Source: CAXBGS01 sp963975425
GTDB lineage: Bacteria > Planctomycetota > Planctomycetia > Pirellulales > Pirellulaceae
Assembly (NCBI GenBank): GCA_963975425.1
Contig: CAXBGS010000006.1
Coordinates: 1 to 64,000 of the forward strand
Direction: 5' to 3'
DNA length: 64,000 nt
In this document: one piece after another, positions 15,001-19,211 of the stretch
Numbering within the stretch: position 1 is the first letter of the stretch
Layout: every line of letters begins with the position of its first letter
Made by a program: the position numbers and the translations under genes
The notes under the pieces: model-generated
What the model saw: only the letters and a program-made list of their open reading frames with translations
Databases searched by the model: none
What the model was told of the DNA's origin: nothing

Positions 15001-17842
15001 TGTCACCAGCCAACGCATCGAACGTGTTGTTGGTGATGGTTGTCGCGTTTGAGTTGCCGACCAGGATTCCGACTTCGCTGACCGTAAAGACATTGTTGTC
15101 AATGACAACTGGAACACCCGAAGTGTTGTTCTTGATCATCAGGCTGCGGACGTGTGCGCTGCCGGAAGGGACCGTTTCGATAAGGGGGTTGAAAGTGTTG
15201 CCGGTGATTTCGACGTTTCCGTGAGGATTTGGCTCGGTGATATCCAGTTGCGCACCCTTGGTGTCTCTGCCGCCAACGCCATTAAAAAAGTTGTTGCTGA
15301 CAGTCAGTGTTCCGTGACCGACAAACTGAGCAGCCAGGTCGTGCGAGTCTCCAGAGATCACGTTTCCATCGACGAGACCATTGGCGGCGCGCAAGAAGAT
15401 CGCGCGATCGAAAATCGCCGTAACATCGCCAGTTGTGATTTGAGGAAAAACGTTGTTATTCGTGATCGTGACGGTGGGAGCCGAAGTTCCGTCGTTGGTA
15501 TTGCGAATCGCAATGGCGGTGCTGTCCGTACCGAATCCGACGAAGCTAGTTGCACCGTTTGCGGTTGCGATTCCTTCGATTCGGAAATCGTTGTTGTCGA
15601 TCGTCAGGTCGTCATAGGCGTCGCCCACCGTCTGCATGTAGATGCCCGCGGTGGCATTTGATTGATTGACCAAAAAGTCCAAATCACGAATTTCCACCCC
15701 GCTTGCCGCGACCGTAACGACTGCTTGATTCGTCCCGCTATTGGGTGATAACAGGGCGCCTTGCGCGGTCACCGATTGCAAAGTCATCGAGTGATCAATG
15801 GTCACCGTTTCGTGATAAGTTCCGTCGTGAACCTTGACCAAGGTCGGCTCAGCGGCGTGGTCGATCGCTTCTTGGATGCGTGGCCCACCGCCGGATTGGG
15901 CGCCGAGTGCGGTGACGTTAAGTGTGCTGTAGTCGCCAACGAAGCCCGTTGCGCCAGAGTCGGAATCAGCATCGCTGTTGAGAAACGGGCTGAAGTCGAC
16001 GTTACCGGTTGTCTTTCCAAGGACCATCACCGCGACATTTGTTCCCCACCAATTGCTCGACGCGTTGACAATCGATGCTGATGCATTCTGGACCGATTTG
16101 TTTGTATTTGCAGATAAATCGGTGCCGGTGATGGTTACCGTGCTTGTCGCGCTTCCGTCGACCAATACACCGACGAAATTATCGACAATTCGAGATTGAT
16201 CAATCGAGACGGGGCCGCTGGTGTCGATAAAGACGCCGATATTGCCGCTGCCGATTACTTCACTGTTTTGCAGCAGCAGGCTACTTGAGTCTTCAATCGT
16301 GATTCCAAACACCGAAGCGCTTTGAAACGTTAGCCCGGTGACGGTGACGCTAGATCCACCAGAAATTGACAAGTTGGAAGTGCCGTTTTCAATGATCGTT
16401 CCACTTGGCGATTCGGCAGCCAGCGTCAACGTTCTATTTTCAATTTCAAGTGACTCCGGATACGTGCCCATGCCAATGGAGATCGTATCTCCATCAAAGG
16501 CTGCGTCGATCGCTGCTTGGATTGATCCGCCTGCGGTGACGGTGTGGGTGTTGCCGGCGATCACTCCGGGTTCGGCACCGTCGCCATAGGTAAAGATCCC
16601 AGGCCCCGTGAACGTGTTTCCGCTGATGGTCGAAGAGGCGTCCCAGGCGTGACCGGAAGGTCCATAAATCCCCATTCCCTCCAGGCCGTTATTGAGGAAG
16701 ATGTTTCCTGTGACATCCAGGTTGGACTTGCCCATGGCCGTCGCGTCGGCCGACATGCCGACGAGGTTTTCTTCAAACAAATTGCCGCTTACCGTCGTGT
16801 CTTCGACACCTTGCACATAGACACCGGTATGCCAGCCTTGCATCGCATTGTCGGTGACCGTTAGGTCGGAAACGGAGTTGATTTCATTGACGACGCCGCG
16901 GTAGGTGTCTGCATCGACGGCGCCGGTGCGGTACAGCACAGAGTTCGTCAAGGTGACGTTGTCACCGCGAACGTAGACACCGGCGTTCTGGGACAGAATG
17001 GTTCCTCCGTCCAAAACGCGTAGTCCATCCAGGGTCACGTTGTGGGCTTGAACATCGATGACGCCAACGATGGTCGTTTCACCGGTTCCATCGACCAGGC
17101 TGCGCGATGCGTGGTTTCCTGGTGTGCCCGCAAAGGCGCCCAACAGTGTGATTTCCTTGTCAATAGTCAGATTGCCAGAGAAGACTCCCGGTGCGATGTG
17201 GACCGTGTCTCCGTTTCCCGCGGCATCGATGGCTTCTTGGATGCTGTCGTAGGCGGTGCCGGCGACCGACGCAGGTGCGATTGGTTCAAACGTCAGGCCC
17301 GCGACGTCGTCGCCTCCTGTCCCAACCGCTCCATCCGCGCCAGCCCAAGTGACGGTGTCGCCCGAATTCAGCGTTGCTGCCCCTTGATCGGTTGTGACCA
17401 CAAAATCACTTGCATTGTCGACGTATAGAAGATCGCCGGCCAGTAATTGTCGCTGTTCCAACGCTTCGACACTGATGCGACTTTGTCCGGTACTCGCAAA
17501 CCTCGGACGGCGGACTGCTCGATCCTTGCGTTTTAGATTGAACATGAACGGGATCATCATCACCGGGCCGGCGGTACTGGTCTTGCGGCGGACCGTGAAC
17601 GGTGGATCCGTGATGAGACGCCAGATGGCGATAAAGCCAAGCCCGATTCTGGTAAGCCAAGATGCTCGGAACGATTCTTGATATCGTTGCAAACGTTGTT
17701 GTTGCCGATAGACCCATGTCCGTCGCGCCGCCGTGGCGCGCGCGATCCAACGCTGCTCACGCCTGCGGATACTTTCGGTTCGCTGTGCAAGACGTTGTGT
17801 ACGTCGTGACTCGTTTCGATAGTTGTTGCATCGGGTTGGCAT
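1..17842 (-). CDS. Giant secreted beta-helix/PKD/cohesin-dockerin protein (3' end outside window)
   Basis: One frame stays open from an ATG at 17842 to the left edge: 5,947 full codons plus one base, with no stop seen. The frame read at the far left matches the frame at the start codon. A GAGG-type ribosome site lies about 10 bases before the ATG. In order the protein has an Arg-rich N-terminus with one hydrophobic stretch (about residues 70-82), the motif LEQRQLLA (about 128-135), roughly 4,500 residues of right-handed beta-helix repeats rich in N-N-x-F and G-N-x-F turns, five PKD-like WGDG repeats (about 4,670-5,120), a cohesin-like domain (about 5,490-5,590), a dockerin-like segment (about 5,620-5,690), a second cohesin-like domain (about 5,710-5,830) and a further PKD-like domain. 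LExRxLLA-type motifs are known near the N-terminus of large exported planctomycete proteins. A cell-surface or extracellular structural, adhesive or polysaccharide-binding role is inferred. No catalytic site was recognised. The C-terminus, where an anchoring or sorting signal would sit, is not in the window. Confidence 0.9.
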   Translation of the reverse strand, partial: MPTRCNNYRNESRRTQRLAQRTESIRRREQRWIARATAARRTWVYRQQQRLQRYQESFRASWLTRIGLGFIAIWRLITDPPFTVRRKTSTAGPVMMIPFMFNLKRKDRAVRRPRFASTGQSRISVEALEQRQLLAGDLLYVDNASDFVVTTDQGAATLNSGDTVTWAGADGAVGTGGDDVAGLTFEPIAPASVAGTAYDSIQEAIDAAGNGDTVHIAPGVFSGNLTIDKEITLLGAFAGTPGNHASRSLVDGTGETTIVGVIDVQAHNVTLDGLRVLDGGTILSQNAGVYVRGDNVTLTNSVLYRTGAVDADTYRGVVNEINSVSDLTVTDNAMQGWHTGVYVQGVEDTTVSGNLFEENLVGMSADATAMGKSNLDVTGNIFLNNGLEGMGIYGPSGHAWDASSTISGNTFTGPGIFTYGDGAEPGVIAGNTHTVTAGGSIQAAIDAAFDGDTISIGMGTYPESLEIENRTLTLAAESPSGTIIENGTSNLSISGGSSVTVTGLTFQSASVFGITIEDSSSLLLQNSEVIGSGNIGVFIDTSGPVSIDQSRIVDNFVGVLVDGSATSTVTITGTDLSANTNKSVQNASASIVNASSNWWGTNVAVMVLGKTTGNVDFSPFLNSDADSDSGATGFVGDYSTLNVTALGAQSGGGPRIQEAIDHAAEPTLVKVHDGTYHETVTIDHSMTLQSVTAQGALLSPNSGTNQAVVTVAASGVEIRDLDFLVNQSNATAGIYMQTVGDAYDDLTIDNNDFRIEGIATANGATSFVGFGTDSTAIAIRNTNDGTSAPTVTITNNNVFPQITTGDVTAIFDRAIFLRAANGLVDGNVISGDSHDLAAQFVGHGTLTVSNNFFNGVGGRDTKGAQLDITEPNPHGNVEITGNTFNPLIETVPSGSAHVRSLMIKNNTSGVPVVIDNNVFTVSEVGILVGNSNATTITNNTFDALAGDSDFVHVQVSNKVATGGAPNPVEMNATIQGNTFGESNVAGGRGIEFLNHNAAGATFGTITIGGAGLLANTFEGDLDQFIYLDAEIQADSTDSSRPYYHQYGTTTTAPFAANLDVQDNLFDLGAAMPNRAGSLDPVADLPDLFALEDKIHHALDVSGLGVVTFSDGHQFVTTDSGSIQRGVDAADAGDTVNVVGDAFVEDVNVIQPVHLLGAGPEPGGTTISGVMGGNSATIRVSASNVEIEGFTITREGNNTTDWNDPTLNSAGIAIQGQSIAGTMIHGNTITGNRTGIDVNNSSDHVIANNVIDDNRTGLLFRNQTDGLSVQQNKITNNWTVGILFLDASSGTNSPVQTAINSSFFNNDISGNWYGQIVERQSGGSLPTPGTNLKDFSGNWFGTNNPVISTANSTEPGYASQIPVAFGGTAVAPGGQPDVLGPGVENFDITSYLDSGVDTDPATFGFQGDFSTLHVIAELAQDGAAGRLTEAVGLLDATGPNGGTLHIHSGTYTDNLDATSKRITLAPGSSPGQVTINGDLTLDGDDTLPIELDGTDPATQYDNLVVNGIVDLGDAELEVNRGFSPTPGVSFTIIDNDGTDPVSNTFDGLDEGNMIMVAGVPMTVSYVGGDGNDVELTIARPTEVWVNDTWQEFSNDSGGSPGTVEPGDTVQSDGVDDEAVSGKTFGYDAFATLQDAIDAVADGGTVHVLDGVYDEAVTINRSITFQSLTSQGAMIAPTTGSQQSVISVSAPNVTISGFALQVNQNDDGSGSPVAPVGISAIPNGDSSVDFDNLVIDGNIITSVGDSPANWSDSPSLSVRAAGIVLYDGSAGTVPTVSITNNTVDIDSGASFFQRAIWLAQVEANVTGNTLSGAANDLLFQFASAGAGGDGTSVIDGNNFVGQHRGGGGGLNISGPNGSATGIQVSNNAFTPTMGDPFNTQQAAVINQNPNSVPISLTGNTFTGHVIGVSVGNAAAVSISGNTFTPTTVVDFNTSSPLPAYSVRDVLSGNDYVHIAIDSDAPSSGDSTTLPIEASIDGNSLKPSATSGAIGTAITVADNLPGSTFATAGVQIGVVTDNIYTAGLTTGIAVTGGVATVSDQVEGTTESGVAVSGGTAVLTAATLTGNDTGTSVSADGTLTVGIGNTITGGTTGLLFDGTNVALTGLDLNDLTISGQSGNHIALTNNAFDDGDLDGTGLSLGGIAVSAMTPTQRAQAGEKILDELDDGNLGLIRLGTTIAVMPVGTATATDNDYLRIMRAVEAANDGDTIMLVANGADNFFDWDETNALASWELGNDGVAGGGDDWAAYLPAGLSNVKVTADDSQDITIQGPGDIATADLEGVFASSGENTGWTFENFDILDFDVAIGMYSSTGTHYSGLKIQNLDVRVAADDPSGSDAFQNIGLYYSGGDGITITNNRITLDGSGSGTSLAIQSTTHGGDRYDGLQITNNTISVQNAGGEKIYGIWENGHAHESDITVSGNTFMGNTGNTDVQTAFRVTSHSSASTTVQYSGNTVGNADTAFKWLDVYGSGSVVQDYSGSHAVLLTNNTVSSSGIAVDIGGIDAKATLTGNDFEDLTNDNTTDIRIADNAGVVTIGALNAFGGDRYFIENLSSQDIDLVGTTSTFDETNNFRIEDKMYHGPDNATSGLIRVSAGQVYVTGNSVPGQSDETIQLAVDAAAAWDTVNIEAGTYIEQVWINKNLTVVGAGMTTVIQSPTTLDSSFVHSGTKHAILSIVDDANVSVSGLTVAGAGNGGTVGSDFVGIGVYNAHASINDVTVQGVRDMPLNGSQRGRAIFVGNDSGTHVVSVTNSTIKDYQKNGIDIRESGGTLSATITGNTITGTGPTGEIAQNGIVLLGGVQGTVADNTIMGHEYTTTGTDSTGILLYNNGIETVAVANNTLSGNDVGVYTFNSDATVVANSITGGSSDSTGIVIDGGTVSVTNHLVLTGNDTGISVANGIAAISGNTLTGNIVGVGIGDNGELSIGVGNTISGGTTGALLDGSTATLTGDSLGSISIGGQSGDYVALTNGAYDDSEIDGTGLSLGGIAVSAMTPTQRAQAGEQIRDELDDSAVGLVRLGTTIAVMPVVTATATDNDYLRIMRAVEAANDGDTIVLVANDPDNVFNWNEPFALASWELGNDGVASTDDDWGVLLGDNQNNVTVTAELTDGISIQGPGDVATANLEGVFVAFDNGTNTGWTFENFSILDFDNAIGFYFSGDDYSNLTVQNMTIRVAADSLSDGNQNIGVYYSRGTNITINNNLFEFVGNGNGTSFGIQSTTHGGVNYDNLKITNNDFVVLNGGDERIYGVWENGHTHESDIMVANNTFIGHAGNTNSQIGFRVTSHSGATSTVSYSDNTVDQADVGFDWLDVYFGTPQDYTGTLPVQLSGNIVTNTDTAFDVGGIDASADISGGSVTGNSGIGVDIASDASASVSGATLRNLDIGVRIAGSASIADNMFDNANDNLIDVQLLTSASAITIGPGNTFGGDDYFIDNQSSLAIDLTSTTATFDETGDFRIEDKMFHAVDDSSSGLIRTVAGELFVTTPGTGNSDESIQNAVDAADAGDLINVETGTYDENVTIDKDIDISGDGSGGTSVSPSTGTAFTVLSTGTFGDADDQVTLDHINLDGVSTASYGVRVESGADVALVSVSNADITNFRQNGIYVSGSTATSALVDQVNLSDLIFSNNGITGGGGSADIQFFGFNNNASLSNLTLVGNRNELAGTGAQSGIQFRGVGDGDGINEMPIGTVSLTNVDISGKYKTQMIGVQRYSDVNNLTFTDVALGGTSSEITGGWGASLRFDGVGSGTITTPATVDLGNTAFRGLNAGSTQRHEIEFAPDNGFAFLRADGTETSWDIGGSDIAASALNLSQAFAVENRILHYVDKLNPTHGGTFGAYKGFVDIQANQAFVTDQAETDPETVVGDGSIQRGVDIVADGGTVNVAAGAFVENVTIPKDVDIVGDSGGGTTVSPLASGTAFTVLSSGTFGTVDDQVTLDHINLDGVSTASYGVRVESGADVALVSVSNADITNFRQNGIYVSGSTATSALVDQVNLSDLIFSNNGITGGGGSADIQFFGFNNNASLSNLTLVGNRNELAGTGAQSGIQFRGVGDGDGINEMPIGTVSLTNVDISGKYKTQMIGVQRYSDVNNLTFTDVALGGTSSEITGGWGASLRFDGVGSGTITTPATVDLGNTAFRGLNAGSTQRHEIEFAPDNGFAFLRADGTDTSWTVGGMSIEASSLLLPEAFGVEDRILHYVDKLNPTHGVTFGPYKGFVDIQSNESFITDAADSGVVGDGSIQRGVDIVSAGGTVHVSAGTFNESVTIDKQVTIDGEGPTNSIINPASSNGFNISSDFVVISDLRVTNADDAFEFTGSSDGVQLINVQADASGRGVHIQGSATNLTLNNATLTGNVTGMRVATQGVASGLSVLNSQFNANDYGVTVYASNSFTNNETNFSNILIQDSSFSSNEFKGLYFEKLNNADLMNVTVDQSGTTGSFGAGIDINLKYGNYADIDIIGGLITDSGTGGAVNGAGLTIKARGTGNDPSYSGNPAILHDLLVDGMTLDGNQHGIRIGEPGKDNTGPTNVVLDGLTITNSVGTGLNVVGGQVAIKGSTINVSATGIDVAGSGILMAENNNLTSNTIGVLIQSGALVDLGDAVADGNVTGLGSSTGGNNFTGYTSSSSSTGAIVNLNPDVVAGPQGSPPDVPAFGNTFDATLTNALLIENAIYHDGDDTNLQFVDFANLANLTVSLDMAAVNEGDPVQILGTFANDPQDHTLTIDWGDGTPTETIAVPLGTFDLAGLNITHSYADGPATHNIQLTLDEDYGSGQLTDNSLTVMVNDVSPTLMLSGASNVDEGSSYTLNLASSDPGDDTITQWVIDWGDGTVDTIAGNPNSATHTYDDGNVSRNISATVTDEDGTHVGTGTFTVMVDNVAPTLTISGASNVDEGSVYTLNLASSDPGVDTITQWEIDWGDGTAVETVAGNPGTASHTYADGDISHVITATATDEDGTYAASGAVNVFVDNVDPTLSISGATNVDEGAPYTLNLSSSDPGDDAITQWEINWGDGTPVQTVSGDPSSVTHMYADGENSYVIGATATDEDGTYAAAGTVNVMVKDVAPTVALSGAATHDENSLSAYSLTLGPITDPGMDTVISATVIWGDGNFTTLSPSELSDIQSGTTTLTKVYDDDELYTGPISVVLYDEDGVHADAGTLPLVVNNVAPTGLAFSGVSVNEGSNGLVIVVGQTDPSSNDIADGFKYDYDFNNNGVIETALGEIANSSSASATIPGSFLLDDPNHTVRVVIKDNDGGATDLFASIQVNNVAPTFDPIADSTAFLNAGFTKTVTITDPGAEGDGIDDGMVPNIGWHVQVDFDGDSTFDRDFYTTSRTFDLSDGTPFVYTSLGTMTATVKVDDQDGGVDTETFDVEVIDDTFRVVDFQTSASGFSVQFNRSPDLDDLNLYDGADNGTSLEAADLSIVGASTGMVMGSMTFDPASNTLHFVKTGGILADDVYTVVLTSDAAAFNDDGNGALLDGNNDFAAGGDYVNAFSVSNAGARIVGFANDFARGAGQAIDLTPDNGADDNLTIRISDAAGVTAVDLDLTYDPNLLDITNVTKAVGLPGDWSVTFNTSTPGLIELTASGVTPLAGSNVAIYDLEAEVPETAAYAASHVLDITELRVNEGNIPAVADDAIHKAVYLGDVTGNAGYSALDSSLISRVVVNLDSGFDEHDWTDPVIVGDATGDGTLSGLDASYVAQKSVSLPRPEIPNLPAGVTPIIASGPDPTVQIDLGYTGTRGGTTPVFMEITDDAAGLLGANFEIGYDTTQLDLANGDVSAVDLLAGWSVFANVNDATGTALIAVFNTTPHPGGTGNILQLDFGVAANAPAGTTTLDVEGELNEGGLTITPVDGSFMLDVDVTIGGAPANSPEGTAINLTSSTVGEVGGIASYNWSVVASNGQVIPAGTGASFSFTPTDNGTYTVTLDVVDGDGNSGTTTEVITATNVAPTIDGVTYSAVVINE
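340..1345 (-). other. Cohesin-dockerin-cohesin-like block of the giant protein
   Basis: About 1345-1080 encodes a cohesin-like beta-sandwich with VDLDLTYDPNLLDITNV. About 985-765 encodes two dockerin-type calcium loops, GDVTGNAGYSALDSSLISR and GDATGDGTLSGLDASYVAQ, each with the D-x-(T/N)-x-(D/N)-G pattern followed by a helix. About 720-360 encodes a second cohesin-like domain with ANFEIGYDTTQLDLA. Having both partners in one chain suggests intra- or intermolecular pairing rather than a classical cellulosome. Domain calls are from motif recognition only. Confidence 0.7.
2490..3830 (-). repeat. Five PKD-like repeats in the giant protein
   Basis: Five units of about 90-100 residues carry a WGDG motif, located near nucleotides 3710, 3405, 3135, 2858 and 2572. 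The middle units share the segments SGASNVDEGS, TDEDGT and NVAPTL. PKD domains are Ig-like surface modules that usually act as spacers or in protein-carbohydrate contact. Strong similarity between neighbours points to tandem duplication. Confidence 0.8.
5382..6058 (-). repeat. Perfect 677-bp direct repeat, copy 1
   Basis: Bases 5382-6058 read identically to 6501-7177 when compared along their full length. The offset is 1,119 bp (373 codons), so the reading frame is kept. The copy encodes about 225 residues of beta-helix, including an RGVGDGDGINEMPIG segment. The flanks diverge at once at both ends. Confidence 0.95.
6501..7177 (-). repeat. Perfect 677-bp direct repeat, copy 2
   Basis: Partner of the copy at 5382-6058, with no mismatch found by eye. 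The absence of even silent differences means a very recent duplication, recent gene conversion, or an assembly artefact. Confidence 0.95.
7300..9010 (-). repeat. Diverged large module, copy A, of the giant protein
   Basis: This stretch is homologous to about 9960-11530. Shared strings include LRIMRAVEAANDGDTI, ENGHAHESDI-type segments, and SLGGIAVSAMTPTQRAQAGE. The best-matching part is offset by 2,526 bp (842 codons). The copies differ by many substitutions and some indels. Boundaries are approximate. Confidence 0.7.
9960..11530 (-). repeat. Diverged large module, copy B, of the giant protein
   Basis: Older partner of copy A (about 7300-9010), with the same order of motifs: linker with EDKMYH, rungs with IQSTTHGG and IYGIWENGH, then LRIMRAVEAANDGDTI and AMTPTQRAQAGE. 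It shows that the protein grows by duplication of multi-rung blocks as well as single rungs. Boundaries are approximate. Confidence 0.7.
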
Positions 17843-19211
17843 ATTTAACTTCGCCTCTATGTTCTCGAGCGTTGCCCGGCCTGCTAGGCCGTCGACGACT
17901 CAAGGGATTGAGATGTCAAGGGTTATCGGTTCAAAGAAGATGAGTGCTTGCGCCGGTTTGCACCGGCGCTCGGTGCGGCGCGGATGCGCAGAATTTGGCT
18001 CGATTGCAGCCGGCATCGCGGACGTCGCAGAGGGACGTCCTGTTGGTGGGGCGCAGCCGCTGCTCGCCGTGTTTGGGCGCGGGGACCATCGAACCCGGCA
18101 ACCGCGCGCCCGCACAGAGTCCTCCGCGGATCGACGCGTCGATCAAAGGCCGATACAACGCCGGTGCACTTGGCGATGTGGCTGTCGGAAACACAGCAGA
18201 TCAATGACATTTGCGATCGATAAGACAATCGCATACGTTTTCGATCCGATTGATTCGATAAAGCGAGTTTCATTCATCTACCGTTGCGGTCGTCCGGCAC
18301 CGCGGTGAGCTCGGGCAAGGTTGCCGCGATCATCGCGAATTCGGAACGTTCCAATTTCAATGCGATGTCCCAAACCTCCGCTTCCGCGGGATCGGGTGGC
18401 ACGCAGCCGAAATCGTGGTGGAACTGGTCCGCAAAGTTGCCTGGGGGAGGGGCTCTTTCAGCGACTGCGAATGACCTCTTTGGGGTACATTCAACCATGG
18501 ACGATAATGCGGGGGGGTGCAATTTGCAACTGTTGAAATAGGTATTACCGACATAACTTGGGTAATATCAACCAAGAGGCAGCAAGGGACTGCCTTTGAT
18601 TTGCATATCAAAACGAAACGCCGGGGGTCGCAAAATGAGAGAGGCGGGCATGCTTTGCCGCGAATGGCAGCCTCGATTTGATCGGCTCGCTAGTTTCGGC
18701 ATTCCGGCGAAACGCGTTCATCCGGTCTATTCGGATTTCGGCGAGGTTCCGATGTTGTGTGCTTTAAAGCACGATCGAAAGCGTGGTGAAGTCGCAATAT
18801 GAGACTGATGCAGCGGTCTCGCGCTCGTTCTCAATTCCCCAGTGCAGTGCGATTTTTTAGGACGTCTGGCGCTCGATTCGTCACGTGAGGGCAGCAAAAT
18901 GAGCGTACCCCCTATAGGGGGGGCGAAATTCTTGCCGGATTCTGCGTATTGCGCGGCCACCTCGGGGTACGCGGTGTGACAGCTTCTCATCCGGACCGAA
19001 GCGAGTGGGGTGAGTGGATCTTCGTCAATGCGAGGGTGTTTGACGACGCAGAGCGAGAGCGGGCACTCGATGAATTTGCGACGACCACGCGCTCCGGGCG
19101 GCATGAATGCACGCGACCCGACTTTTGTGCCCGGCAATTTTGAGATGCGTCAGATCGTTCGCGATGATGGACGCCTCATGAGGACGCCTGCGATTGGACA
19201 GTGGTTCTTGC
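17843..19211. other. Long intergenic region without a convincing gene
   Basis: This is 1,369 bases between the start of the giant gene and the stop of the AsmA-like gene. Short open frames exist on both strands (for example 17823-18308 plus and 18727-19137 minus), but none has a recognisable domain, a good ribosome site or protein-like composition. The region holds a perfect 14-base palindrome, CCCCCTATAGGGGG, at 18908-18921. It probably contains the promoter and leader of the giant gene, and could hide a small RNA or a lineage-specific small gene. Confidence 0.5.
17877..17891 (-). promoter_or_regulatory. Hairpin in the leader of the giant gene
   Basis: The sequence cggcct-gct-aggccg forms a perfect 6-bp GC-rich stem with a 3-base loop, 35 bases upstream of the ATG at 17842. 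It may affect translation or mRNA stability of the giant transcript, but a chance palindrome cannot be excluded. Confidence 0.3.

Larger units (their letters stand above)
3850..17300 (-). other. Right-handed beta-helix (pectate-lyase-fold) repeat region of the giant protein
   Basis: Translation shows hundreds of short parallel beta-helix rungs. They recur in blocks that begin with a segment like SIQEAIDAAGNGDTVHIAPG and continue with rungs such as GNTFTG and ITNNTF. Blocks are separated by a linker of the type ExDK(I/M)xHxxD, seen near nucleotides 14570, 10140, 7490, 6425, 5300 and 3880. In other proteins this fold binds or cleaves polysaccharides. No catalytic residues could be assigned here. 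Confidence 0.8.

Noticed and set aside
17891..17919. TTGACA on the minus strand upstream of the giant gene as a promoter
   Set aside because: A -35-like box is present at 17914-17919, but no acceptable -10 box follows at 16-18 bases.
17823..18308. Plus-strand open frame of 161 residues upstream of the giant gene
   Set aside because: It overlaps the start of the giant gene on the other strand, has no ribosome site and an Arg/Cys/Ser-rich composition typical of noncoding GC-rich DNA.
18727..19137. Minus-strand open frame of 136 residues between the giant and AsmA-like genes
   Set aside because: No domain, no ribosome site and no protein-like composition; several competing frames overlap it.
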